Position numbers and translations under genes: made by a program
In this document: one piece after another, positions 5,322-12,927 of the stretch
How positions within the stretch are numbered: position 1 is the first letter of the stretch
How the letters are laid out: each line of letters begins with the position of its first letter
Origin: G020354085 sp964629975
GTDB taxonomy: Bacteria > Pseudomonadota > Gammaproteobacteria > Acidiferrobacterales > Sulfurifustaceae
Direction: 5' to 3'
Assembly: GCA_964629975.1 (NCBI GenBank)
Contig: CAZVUN010000037.1
Location: 1 to 21,247 of the forward strand
Length of the DNA stretch: 21,247 nucleotides
Notes under the pieces: generated by a model
Told to the model about the DNA's origin: nothing
The model's input: the letters and a program-made list of their open reading frames with translations, nothing else
Databases searched by the model: none

Positions 5322-7844
5322 GTGAGGTCAAAATCCTTGGTAGCGCCCGTACTTGTCATCGAATCCTCGGCGACCCTGCGCCACGCGGTGCAGAAGATGC
5401 TGAAGCAGCGTGGCTACCCGGTCACGCCGGTCGCATCCTTTGAGGCCGGGTTGCAGTTCCTGCGCAACCCCGCGCTGCTCAATGGCTACGACGCGCTGAT
5501 CGTCGGCATCCCGCTGCACGCCCCGCCCGAGGCCGATGAGCTGCTCGAGCTGCTCAAGGGCGAGGCGCTCGCCGATCTGCCGGCGGTGATCCTCGCGCAC
5601 AACGCCGAGCCACACACCTTCGACTGGGTCGCGCGCCGCGCCGGCAGCGCGTTCCTGCTGTGGGACGACTACGTCGATCTGGTCGATTGCCTGCGCAAGC
5701 TGCTCAGCGCCGCGCCGGCCGAGGCGGCGATCAGCCCGGCGGAGGACATCCGCGTGCTGTTCGTGGACGACTCGCTCACGGTGCGCGCCGCCTTCACGCG
5801 CCTGCTGAGCGAGCATGGCTACCGCGTGGAGTGCGCCGCCGACATGCACGAGGCGCTCGCCAAGGCGCGCGTCGGCGCGTTCGACATCGCCATCGTCGAT
5901 TACTTCATGCCCGGCGGCAACGGTGACGTGCTGTGCCGCGCGCTGCGCAACGATCCGCTGACCGCCGGCATCACCGCGGCGGTCATCACCGGAACCTACC
6001 TCGATGAAGTGATCAAGGATTCGCTCGAGGCCGGTGCGGTCGAGTGCATGTTCAAGAACGAACCGACCGAGCTGTTCCTGGCGCGCGTCGCGGCCATGAG
6101 CCGCTCGATCCGCTCGCGCAAGTCGATCGAGCAGGAGCGGCGCCGGCTCGCCGGTATCCTCAGCTCGGTCGGTGACGGCGTGTACGGCGTGGATCGCGAG
6201 GGTTTCATTACCTTCATCAATCCGGCGGCGCGCGCGATCCTGGGGCTCGCCCCGGAGGCGCCGGTGACCGGGGAGTCGGCACACGCGCTCTTTCACCACT
6301 CGGCCGAGGACGGCCGGCCGAATCCGCCCGAGACCTGCTTCCTGCAACAGGCCTACGGCGCGGGTGATGAGCTGCAGGCCTGGGAGACCGTGTTCTGGCA
6401 CGTGAGCGGCCGCACCGTGCCGGTCGAGTGCACGGTCTATCCGCTCAAGATCGACGGCGAGCTCGAGGGTTCGGTGGTGGCGTTTCGCGACATCACCGAA
6501 CGGCGCGTGCTCGAGACGGAGCTCACGTGGCAGGCAAACCACGATCCGCTCACGCGCCTGCACAACCGCTTCTACTTCGAGCAGCAGCTGCAACACGAGG
6601 TCGGCCGCCTGCGCCGCAGCGAGGAGTCGAGCGCGCTGCTCTACATTGATCTCGACCGCTTCAAGTACATCAACGACACCGCGGGTCATGCCGCCGGCGA
6701 CCAGCTGCTCATGGCGATCGCCAGCCAGCTGCAGTCACGGCTGCGCACCTCGGATCTGCTGGCGCGCCTCGGGGGCGATGAGTTTGCCGTGATCCTGCGC
6801 AACGTCGAGCCGGCGGCGGTGATGACCGCGGCCGAGGGGTTCCGTGAGGTGCTGGAACAGTACGACTTCGTCTACGGCGCGCGCACCTACAAGATCAACG
6901 GCAGCATCGGCGTGGCGGTGATCAACAAGGCGACGGCCTCGCCCGGGGAGGCGCTCGCCAATGCCGACATCGCCTGCCACATCGCCAAGGGCCGTGGCCG
7001 CAACCAGGCGCACCTCTATCAGCCCGAGAGCGATGCCAAGGTCGCCATGACCGTCGAGCTCGGCTGGTCGGTGCGCCTGCAGGAGGCGCTCAAGCGCAAC
7101 TCCTTCGTGCTGCACTATCAGCCGATCGTGCCGATCGCGGTCGCCGCGGACACCCCATCGCCGGCGCATTTTGAGGTGTTGGTGCGCTATGTCGACACGC
7201 GCGGCGACCTGGTGTTTCCCAACGCCTTCCTGCCGACCGCCGAGCGCTTCGGCATCATGCCGCAGGTCGATCTGTGGGTGCTGACGCGCGCGATCGAGAC
7301 GCTCGCGGCGCTGCAGGCGCGCGGCCAGGGCGTGACCTTTACCATCAACCTCTCCGGCCAGACCCTCGACGCCGAACAGCTGGTGCCGCTGTTCAAGCGC
7401 CTGGTGCAGGACACGGCGGTCGATCCGCGCGCGCTGATCTTCGAGATCACCGAGACCAGCGCCATCGCCAACATCGAGGGCGCCAAGCGCCTGATCAACG
7501 ACATGCGCGCGCTCGGCTGCCGCTTCGCGCTCGATGACTTCGGCAGCGGTTTCAGCTCGTTCTACCACCTCAAGCACCTGCCGGTGGACTTCGTGAAGAT
7601 CGACGGCCAGTTCGTGCGCGGCATGGTGCACGATTCGGCGGACCGTGCCATCGTCGCCTCGATCAACGAGATCGCCCATTCCTTCGGCAAGCAGACGGTC
7701 GCCGAGTACGTCGAGAACGAGGAGATCTACCGGCTGCTGTGTGATTACGGCGTGGACTACGCGCAGGGCTTCTACATCTCGCGCCCGCAGAGCGAGGTGG
7801 GGGACCCGCGCCCCATGCCCCGCGGTGTGGTCGGGCACGCCTAG
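5322..7844 (+). CDS. Hybrid REC-REC-PAS-GGDEF-EAL cyclic-di-GMP enzyme
   Basis: This is an 840-residue cytosolic c-di-GMP turnover protein. Residues ~9-128 are a degenerate receiver: the acidic pair is replaced by ES (14-15) and the phospho-Asp position by Gly62. Residues ~143-262 are an intact receiver with DD149-150 and D193 in IVDYFMPGG. A PAS domain follows at ~274-392, ending in FRDITERR. The GGDEF domain (~405-570) has GGDEF at 484-488 and a preceding RTSD (475-478), the inhibitory I-site. The EAL domain (~580-825) has EVL in place of EAL (618-620) but keeps NLSG, EITE, LDDFGSGFSS, the VKID lysine, the Glu of AEYVE and the Q of YAQGF, so phosphodiesterase activity looks possible. The GTG start has GGAG five bases ahead. 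Input is probably phosphotransfer to D193 plus a PAS ligand; the balance of synthesis and breakdown cannot be told from sequence. Confidence 0.93.
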   Translation: MRSKSLVAPVLVIESSATLRHAVQKMLKQRGYPVTPVASFEAGLQFLRNPALLNGYDALIVGIPLHAPPEADELLELLKGEALADLPAVILAHNAEPHTFDWVARRAGSAFLLWDDYVDLVDCLRKLLSAAPAEAAISPAEDIRVLFVDDSLTVRAAFTRLLSEHGYRVECAADMHEALAKARVGAFDIAIVDYFMPGGNGDVLCRALRNDPLTAGITAAVITGTYLDEVIKDSLEAGAVECMFKNEPTELFLARVAAMSRSIRSRKSIEQERRRLAGILSSVGDGVYGVDREGFITFINPAARAILGLAPEAPVTGESAHALFHHSAEDGRPNPPETCFLQQAYGAGDELQAWETVFWHVSGRTVPVECTVYPLKIDGELEGSVVAFRDITERRVLETELTWQANHDPLTRLHNRFYFEQQLQHEVGRLRRSEESSALLYIDLDRFKYINDTAGHAAGDQLLMAIASQLQSRLRTSDLLARLGGDEFAVILRNVEPAAVMTAAEGFREVLEQYDFVYGARTYKINGSIGVAVINKATASPGEALANADIACHIAKGRGRNQAHLYQPESDAKVAMTVELGWSVRLQEALKRNSFVLHYQPIVPIAVAADTPSPAHFEVLVRYVDTRGDLVFPNAFLPTAERFGIMPQVDLWVLTRAIETLAALQARGQGVTFTINLSGQTLDAEQLVPLFKRLVQDTAVDPRALIFEITETSAIANIEGAKRLINDMRALGCRFALDDFGSGFSSFYHLKHLPVDFVKIDGQFVRGMVHDSADRAIVASINEIAHSFGKQTVAEYVENEEIYRLLCDYGVDYAQGFYISRPQSEVGDPRPMPRGVVGHA

Positions 7845-7848
7845 CGGG

Positions 7849-8793
7849 TCAGGGCGCGAAGCAGTCGAGATCGTTGGCGAGCGCCACGGGCGCCGCGTAG
7901 TGCTTGCGAATGTGGGTGAGCGTGTCGTCCTCGCGTCCGAGGCTGGCGCCGGTGCGATGCGCGAGCACCAGTTGTCGCGCCTCGGCCGCCTGGGCCAAGG
8001 CGCCGAGCTGCGAGGGCGCCGGGTACAGCGCGCGTGCCGCCGCGTCGGCATCCTCGGCCACCGCGTTGTGCAGCACCAGCAAATCCGCGCCGCGCGCGAG
8101 CCGCCTCAGCGTCTCGCCGCCAGAACTGCTGTCACCGGCAAGCACCACGCTCTTGCCAAGTGCCTCGATGCGCCAGGCAAGCGCCGGCGCCTGGCCGTGG
8201 CTGGTCGTGATCGCGGACACCCGCAGCCGCTCGTTCGCGAACACCGCGAGGATATCCGCCTGCGGGCGACGCGGCGCGCCGAGCTTGGCGGGCTTGTCGC
8301 GCACGTCATGCGGGTCGAGGCGAAAACCGTTGCGCACCATCGGGCTGAGCAGCGTGCCGAGGTAGCGGTAGGCGCCGCGCGTCGGGTCGAACAGATCGCG
8401 CACGAACGTCACGGTCGCCGGCATCGCCTTGTTGCCGGCCGGGCCGTAGATCGGCAGCACCCGGGTGCGGTTCTCGAGCATCGCCGCCTTCACCAGCGTG
8501 GCGAGATCCGCGGTGCGATCGACCTGCAGCTGCGAGAGCAGCACCACGTCAAGGTCGGTGGCCTGCGCGCCGGACTCGCCGAAGCGCAGTGCCGCGCCGC
8601 CGCCGATGTCAACGAGCACGCGCGCCTTGCCGTCCAGCCACAGGAGGTAGCTCGTGGCGGCACGCCGGGTGTGCAGCTGCGCCCCGCCCGAGCCCAACAC
8701 CTGCAGGCGCATGCCGCTGTCGCCGCAGCCCTGGGCGTGCGCCGACGCCCCCGTGAGCGCGGCCAGCGCCAGTGCCAGCAGGCGCGCCCTCAC
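7849..8793 (-). CDS. Exported MBL-fold protein with degenerate metal site
   Basis: This 314-residue protein has a Sec signal peptide (LLALALAALTGASAHA, cleavage expected after residue 20) and a metallo-beta-lactamase fold of the RNase Z-like/Lactamase_B_2 kind. The family signature HxHxDH should sit at LSHLHVDHTADL; here the sequence is LSQLQVDRTADL, so three histidines are replaced (Q88, Q90, R93) while D92 stays. Downstream ligand positions look kept: H199 in TSHGQAPALAWRI, D221 in LAGDSSSGG, H279 in VLAHRTGA. The reading frame is otherwise undamaged. It is therefore either a catalytically dead, binding-only member or one with a single-metal site. The start is GTG 8793, overlapping the rof stop as GTGA, making it the last gene of a three-gene operon. 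Its end lies 4 bases from the end of the convergent GGDEF-EAL gene. Confidence 0.85.
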   Translation of the reverse strand: MRARLLALALAALTGASAHAQGCGDSGMRLQVLGSGGAQLHTRRAATSYLLWLDGKARVLVDIGGGAALRFGESGAQATDLDVVLLSQLQVDRTADLATLVKAAMLENRTRVLPIYGPAGNKAMPATVTFVRDLFDPTRGAYRYLGTLLSPMVRNGFRLDPHDVRDKPAKLGAPRRPQADILAVFANERLRVSAITTSHGQAPALAWRIEALGKSVVLAGDSSSGGETLRRLARGADLLVLHNAVAEDADAAARALYPAPSQLGALAQAAEARQLVLAHRTGASLGREDDTLTHIRKHYAAPVALANDLDCFAP

Positions 8794-9044
8794 AGGGGCT
8801 CCCAGTGCCGCAGGTGGTCGAGCCGCACGCTGTGCTCGAGTCCGGCGAGCGAGCGAAACACGAGAAACTCCTGGTGCGCGTGCGTGCGCAGATCGAGCGG
8901 CGTGACGACCTGCTCGTGGATCACGTTATCCTCGACCCAGCGCAGGCGCAGCCGGCGCCGCCGCAGGATGAGCAGCTCGAGCTCGGAGTAGCGATCGCAC
9001 GAGATCGCGCGGTAGTCGCCACCGGAGGCGGACGGTTCAGTCAT
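8790..9044 (-). CDS. rof: Rho-binding antiterminator Rof family protein
   Basis: This 84-residue protein resembles E. coli Rof (YaeO), which binds the Rho hexamer and lowers Rho-dependent termination. After a short lead it reads YRAISCDRYSELELLILRRR, matching the YxPIxCxxYDxLE start of the family, and ends with EFLVFRSLAGLEHSVRLDHL, matching the conserved closing strand and helix. The basic stretch RRRRLRLR is stronger than in E. coli. ATG 9044 overlaps the stop of the CPXCG gene by 8 bases and its own TGA overlaps the next GTG, so expression must be coupled. Sequence similarity to Rof is moderate but covers the whole protein. Confidence 0.78.
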   Translation of the reverse strand: MTEPSASGGDYRAISCDRYSELELLILRRRRLRLRWVEDNVIHEQVVTPLDLRTHAHQEFLVFRSLAGLEHSVRLDHLRHWEPL

Positions 9045-9225
9045 CGTCACGCCCGAGCACGACGCGCGTGAGCGTGCCGTCATGCTCGGTCTCGATGCGA
9101 AACTGGATCGGGCGACAGCACACCGGGCAGTCCTCGATGTAGTCGGCGTCTCCGGCCGAGGTGTCGATGGTCGTTTCGAATGCCTCGCCGCAGTACGGAC
9201 AGCGCAGGCGGTGGCCAGCGAGCAT
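9037..9225 (-). CDS. CPXCG motif-containing cysteine-rich protein
   Basis: This 62-residue protein has two Cys pairs that would form a zinc ribbon: CPYCGEAFE near residue 9 and IEDCPVCCRPIQF near 32-44. It matches the short CPXCG family common in gammaproteobacteria, whose function is unknown. I start at ATG 9225 (MLAGHRLRCPYCGE), which gives the family's usual length; in-frame ATGs at 9258 and 9303 would add an unconserved leader. First gene of the operon continuing into rof and the MBL-fold gene. Confidence 0.85.
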   Translation of the reverse strand: MLAGHRLRCPYCGEAFETTIDTSAGDADYIEDCPVCCRPIQFRIETEHDGTLTRVVLGRDDD

Positions 9226-9285
9226 GCGCGCCAGTGTACCAAACGCGTCAGGGGCCATGGCACAGGGCAGGCGCTTGTCGGGTTT

Positions 9286-9314
9286 TTGACGGAATGCCGG
9301 CACCGGCTTATGCG
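9286..9314 (+). promoter_or_regulatory. Possible sigma-70 promoter for the DUF3135 gene
   Basis: TTGACG (9286-9291), 17-base spacer, TATGCG (9309-9314). The -35 is 5 of 6 and the -10 is weak. It lies in the 171-base gap between two divergent genes and points at the start at 9397, with a leader of about 75 bases. Confidence 0.4.
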
Positions 9315-9321
9315 TCTATCA

Positions 9322-9346
9322 GGGTGAATGAGGTAGATTTTCACCC
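9322..9346. other. Inverted repeat between divergent genes
   Basis: GGGTGAA (9322-9328) and TTCACCC (9340-9346) form a perfect 7-base dyad around an 11-base centre, just downstream of the possible promoter. No T-run follows, so it is more likely an operator or leader hairpin than a terminator. The binding protein is unknown. Confidence 0.4.
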
Positions 9347-9396
9347 GCGAGCTGTTCTAGGGTAGACCTCCTCGCCAGTTACAGCACAGCGGTCAC

Positions 9397-9780
9397 ATGA
9401 GCACCAGCGGTATCCCGACCCCCATGGCCTTCGATTTCGATCGCTGGGCCGAGCTCGCCAAGGCGGATCCGCAGGCCTTCGAGCTGTGGCGCGACGCGAT
9501 CATCGAGGAAGCCATCCAGAGCGCCCCCGCCGACTGCCACCAGCGCATGCGCGGTCTGCAGTTTCGCATCGATCTGGAGCGCCGGCGCGCACGCACGCCG
9601 CTCAAGGCCTGCATGCGGATTTCCTCGCTCATGTGGCAGTCGGTCATGGGGGAAAACGGCCTGCTCGATGCACTGAACGGCATGGGCCGCACCCTGCAGG
9701 GTGCGCCGATCGCGCGCACCGACCCGGCGCGCGCGCCGGCCAAGGTGCTTGTGTTTCACCGCGTGCCGCCGCACGATTAG
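9397..9780 (+). CDS. DUF3135 domain-containing protein
   Basis: This 127-residue cytosolic protein of unknown function matches DUF3135, a family found mostly in gammaproteobacteria. The conserved pieces are FDFDRWAELAKADPQAFELWR (about 12-32), then IEEAIQSAP, RMRGLQFRIDLERRRARTPL and the family's ACMRISSLMW run at about 71-80. The C-terminal 35 residues are less conserved. ATG 9397 is chosen; ATG 9424, just before FDFD, is an alternative, as neither has a strong ribosome binding site. The next 80 bases hold nothing I can identify before the pseudogene. Confidence 0.82.
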   Translation: MSTSGIPTPMAFDFDRWAELAKADPQAFELWRDAIIEEAIQSAPADCHQRMRGLQFRIDLERRRARTPLKACMRISSLMWQSVMGENGLLDALNGMGRTLQGAPIARTDPARAPAKVLVFHRVPPHD

Positions 9781-9861
9781 CCCGATTCGCTCCGCGACCA
9801 CGTCCCCCGCGACGAGGACAGGCCTCCTCAGGGCCCGGCTCACCATGCCTGCCGATGCGCC

Positions 9862-10616
9862 ATGCGTGCGGTCGGCACGCTGCGGTTGCTCGCGGCACGG
9901 CTGATCGCCGTGGACGCGCTGAGGCCGCGCACCGCTTGCTTACCGAGGACACCGGCACGCAGGGGCCGGCAACTTCCCGCTCGAGCTCACGTATGCGCAT
10001 TACCGTGACGAAGACACCGGCACGCGCGGCGCGGTCAAGCGCCCGGGCGCGGCGCTGTCCTGCGGCGTGCGCGACGACCTGGACGTCATCGCCTCGCTGC
10101 CCTACGCCTGGCTCGACACCGATGCGCCGGAGGGTGTCCGACACGTGCAGGGCGTGGGCGATGCCGGCCTTGACCTGAAGTGGCGCTTCTGCGCGCACGA
10201 GGCGCTGAGCGTAGCTCTCAAGCCCGGCGCGACATTCGCCACCAGGGACTGGGAAGAGGCGCTCGGTGCCGGGCGAGCGCGCGCGAGCGCCTGTCGGGTC
10301 GCGACCATCGATCCGAAACCCTGGGCGCTGCACCCGCATCCTGCGGAACGCCAACCGCCTCGGCGAGCGCACCGACCTGTGGCATGCCCTCGGTGGGCGG
10401 CTGGGTCTGGCTCCATTATGGATGGGCGCCTGGTCGCGGACCTCGCAAGCATCCGCGATATCGGCCCCGAAGACGCCAACAATCCGGCATTCGCCACCGC
10501 GGGGGATCATTTATGCGCCACATCCCGCGCTCGATATCGATCTCGGCGTACGCCGCAGCCGGAGTACGCCGGAAACCGAGTATGCGCTCCGGGCCGGTGC
10601 GACCCAGCGCTTCTAG
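9862..10616 (+). pseudogene. Outer-membrane 'transporter' (Phenol_MetA_deg-like), multiply frameshifted
   Basis: No long frame is intact, but pieces in three frames line up in order as one outer-membrane protein of the phenol-degradation MetA-like family. They are a signal-like start at 9862, HRLLTEDTGTQG at 9930, FPLELTYAHYRDEDTGTRGA from 9974, VRDDLDVIASLPYAWL, GVGDAGLDLKWRF and ATIDPKPWALH. Then in another frame comes LRNANRLGERTDLWHA, back to DGRLVADLASI and NNPAFATAG, and finally YAPHPALDIDLGVRR with the terminal ATQRF typical of beta-barrels. At least five frame changes are needed (after the signal start, near 9965, 10340, 10420 and 10503), so decay rather than a single sequencing error is likely. 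Function lost; the original role was probably an outer-membrane channel or receptor. Confidence 0.7.
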
Positions 10617-10662
10617 CCAACGCTCGCACCGCTGCTATGTTTGCAGGAGCCGGTCATCGGCA

Positions 10663-10680
10663 TTGGCACCGAGCTTGCAT
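10663..10680 (+). promoter_or_regulatory. Sigma-54 (-24/-12) promoter for the outer-membrane protein gene
   Basis: TTGGCACC-GAGC-TTGCAT. It has GG at 10665-10666 and GC at 10677-10678, again exactly 12 bases apart, and differs from the RpoN consensus at only one position. Transcription would start near 10690, about 110 bases before ATG 10802. The 10617-10801 gap otherwise shows no gene. Confidence 0.72.
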
Positions 10681-10801
10681 CGCGGCAGGACGAGTTGCTG
10701 CCATTGCCCGTGCGGCGACGTTTTGTTGACCGGCGGTGTGCCGCGTCCCGGCGCGGCACGTTCGTCCTTTTGCAAGCTGACACTATGGAGCGTTACCTCT
10801 T

Positions 10802-11438
10802 ATGCGGACCAGACTGATCCTTGCGACGGCGGTTGCAGCCATGGCCGTGACGGCCCCGGCACACGCTGACGGCTTTGGCATCGCCGCCAAGGCCGGCTCG
10901 CTCGGCTATGGCGCCGAGCTCGGCTATCGGTTCAACGACTACCTCGGTGTGCGCGTCGGACTGAACACCGGCAGCTACGACTTCGATCAGGAAGACGCCG
11001 GCATCAACTATAAGTACAAGTTCGATTTCGACACCGTGCCGGCCCTGCTCGACTGGTACGTGTTCGGCGGCACCTTCCGCCTGACCGGCGGCTTCGTCTC
11101 GAACAACAACAAGCTGACCGGCACCGCCACCGGCAGCGTTGACATCGGCAACACTACCTAATACCAATGCGACGGCGACCGTCGATGTCGGCTTCGAGAA
11201 GTCCTCGACCTATCTGGGCCTCGGCTGGGGCGGGGTGCCGTCGGCCGGGCGCGGTTTCGGCATGGCGTTCGATCTCGGTGTCGTGATGCACGGTACGCCC
11301 ACGGCGAAACTGTCGGCCAGCGCCGCCGTGCCCATCAATCCGGCGGACATCGCACAGGAAGAGCAACAGATCAACGACGAGATCAAGGACATGAAATACT
11401 GGCCGGTGGTGTCGCTCACGATCGGTTACACCTTCTAG
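10802..11438 (+). pseudogene. Beta-barrel outer-membrane protein, single frameshift
   Basis: Two adjoining frames read as one outer-membrane barrel of about 210 residues. The first (10802-11161) has a signal peptide ending in APAHA, then alternating barrel strands such as GYGAELGYRFNDYLGVRVG and ends SVDIGNTT-stop. The second continues as NTNATATVDVGFEKSSTYLG through LGWGGVPSAGRGFGMAFDLG and ends WPVVSLTIGYTF with the terminal aromatic residue expected for outer-membrane insertion. The break is at 11159: one extra T, or loss of two bases from a TAC-AAT, would account for it. Everything else is intact, so this may be a recent mutation or an assembly error. It resembles uncharacterised barrel proteins of proteobacteria. 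A sigma-54 promoter match lies 120 bases upstream and a strong hairpin terminator follows. Confidence 0.75.
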
Positions 11439-11466
11439 CCTCAGCCGCCACGGCATGGCGGACCGC

Positions 11467-11500
11467 AAGGGCACGGTGCCAAACCGTGCCCTTGGTCTTT
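11467..11500 (+). terminator. Rho-independent terminator after the outer-membrane protein gene
   Basis: A perfect 11-base stem AAGGGCACGGT/ACCGTGCCCTT (11467-11477 and 11483-11493) with loop GCCAA, followed by GGTCTTT. The T-run is short, but the stem is long and GC-rich and sits 28 bases after the stop codon. Confidence 0.75.
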
Positions 11501-11603
11501 GCGCGGGCGATCAAACCGCAGCGCGATTGTGTGTCATGACGCGTTGCACTGCGCTGAGGTTTGCTCGCATACTGCCAGCCGCCGCCGTGCCCCGGCTCCC
11601 AGC

Positions 11604-12572
11604 ATGACCCCCGTGACCACCCACACCCCGCGTATTCGCATCGGCATCAGCAGCTGCCTGCTCGGCGCCAAGGTGCGTTACGACGGCAACCACAAGCTCG
11701 ACACCTTCATCACCGAAACGCTCGGCCGGCACTTCGAGTTCGTGCCAGTGTGTCCCGAGGTCGCGATTGGCCTGGGCGTGCCGCGCCCGCCGATCCGCCT
11801 GGTCGGCAGCGGCGCTGACGTGCGCGCCGTCGGCATCGCCGATCCGACGCTCGATGTCACCGCCAAGCTCGCGCACTACGGTGCGCGCATGGGCCGCGAG
11901 CTCGATGACATCAGTGGCTATCTCTTCAAGAGCAAGTCACCGAGTTGCGGCATGGAGCGCGTCAAGGTCTACCCCGAGAAGGGCGGACCGGGCGTGAAAC
12001 AGGGCCGCGGCGTCTACGCCGCCGCCTTCATGGCCGCGCAACCCCTGCTGCCGGTGGAAGAGGAGGGGCGCCTCGGCGATCCGGTGCTGCGCGAGAACTT
12101 CATCGAAGCGGTGTTCGCCTACCGCCGCTGGCAGGAGCTGCTCGCGCGCGGGTTGAGCGCCGCACGGCTGGTGGAGTTTCACACACGCCACAAACTGATG
12201 CTCATGGCGCACAGCCCGGAGCGTTACCGCGCCCTGGGACGCCTGATCGCCGGCGTCAGCAGGGCCAAGGTGCGCGCGACGGCGGACAAGTACGTCCTCG
12301 CGTTCATGGACGCGCTGCGGGTGCCGCCGACGCGCGCGCGCCACACCAACGTGTTGATGCACGTCATGGGCTATTTCAAGAAGGACCTCGACACCGCCGA
12401 CAAGCGCGAGCTGCTCGAGCGCATTCACGCCTACCGGCGCGGTCACGTGCCGCGCATCGTGCCGCTCACGCTGCTCAATCACTACCTGCGACGTCACCCG
12501 CAGCCCTACCTTGCTGGCCAGCATTACCTCGATCCCGGGCCGGATGAGCTGATGCTGCGTTGCGGCAGCTGA
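11604..12572 (+). CDS. DUF523-DUF1722 (YbgA) fusion protein, TudS-like
   Basis: This 322-residue cytosolic protein has two domains. DUF523 spans residues about 10-160 and carries the three conserved cysteines: C18 in ISSCLLG, C50 in VPVCPEV and C115 in KSPSCGM. DUF523 proteins studied as thiouracil desulfidases (TudS) use such cysteines to hold a [4Fe-4S] cluster. DUF1722, the YbgA domain, fills the rest (about 190-315), with LVEFHTRHKLMLMAHSPERY and the late NVLMHVMGYFKKDL and PLTLLNHYLRRHP runs. The fusion is widespread; its physiological substrate is not settled. ATG 11604 starts just before the first conserved strand; the longer frame from 11499 runs into the terminator. The gene's end nearly touches the PilZ gene. 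Confidence 0.88.
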   Translation: MTPVTTHTPRIRIGISSCLLGAKVRYDGNHKLDTFITETLGRHFEFVPVCPEVAIGLGVPRPPIRLVGSGADVRAVGIADPTLDVTAKLAHYGARMGRELDDISGYLFKSKSPSCGMERVKVYPEKGGPGVKQGRGVYAAAFMAAQPLLPVEEEGRLGDPVLRENFIEAVFAYRRWQELLARGLSAARLVEFHTRHKLMLMAHSPERYRALGRLIAGVSRAKVRATADKYVLAFMDALRVPPTRARHTNVLMHVMGYFKKDLDTADKRELLERIHAYRRGHVPRIVPLTLLNHYLRRHPQPYLAGQHYLDPGPDELMLRCGS

Positions 12573-12634
12573 CGGCGGCCGCGTCGCGCGCCTGTGCTAG
12601 CCTTGAATCAACGGCCCCCGGAGCCCCGCCGCCC

Positions 12635-12913
12635 TTGACCGAACAGCGTCGCCACGAGCGCATCCCCCTCACCGTTGAGGTCGAACTGGTCGATCCGGCC
12701 ATCGGCAAGTTCATCGCCAACACCCGCGACATCAGCGACGGCGGCGTGTTCGTGCGCCTCGGCCCGAAGCCGTGGCCGGAGCTGGGGGCGACCGTAACCG
12801 TGCGCGTCAATCAGATGCTGGGCGATGAAGCGCCACCCCTGCTGCGCGCGCGCGTGGTGCGCGTGAGCGCCGAGGGCGTGGCGCTCGCGTTCGTGCTGGA
12901 CGAGCAGCCGTAA
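12635..12913 (+). CDS. PilZ domain c-di-GMP receptor
   Basis: This is a single-domain PilZ protein of about 92 residues. Both ligand motifs are present: RRHER (the RxxxR motif) close to the start and DISDGGVFV (the DxSxGG motif) about 25 residues on, so c-di-GMP binding is expected. The rest, GATVTVRVNQML and ARVVRVSAEGVALAFV, is the usual beta-barrel. The start is uncertain: TTG 12635 gives the standard compact form, while TTG 12560, overlapping the end of the preceding gene, would add 25 unconserved residues. No ATG is available. The partner or target is not shown by context, but the GGDEF-EAL protein at 5322 is a possible source of its signal. Confidence 0.85.
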   Translation: MTEQRRHERIPLTVEVELVDPAIGKFIANTRDISDGGVFVRLGPKPWPELGATVTVRVNQMLGDEAPPLLRARVVRVSAEGVALAFVLDEQP

Positions 12914-12927
12914 GCCAACGCGGCGCC

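Noticed and set aside
7645..8991. Long plus-strand open frame over the MBL-fold and rof genes
   Set aside because: The opposite strand encodes recognisable proteins with overlapping starts and stops; this frame is the antisense shadow.
11463..11482. Minus-strand TGGCACC...TTGC as a third sigma-54 promoter
   Set aside because: The GG-to-GC spacing is two bases too long and the sequence is one arm of the terminator hairpin.
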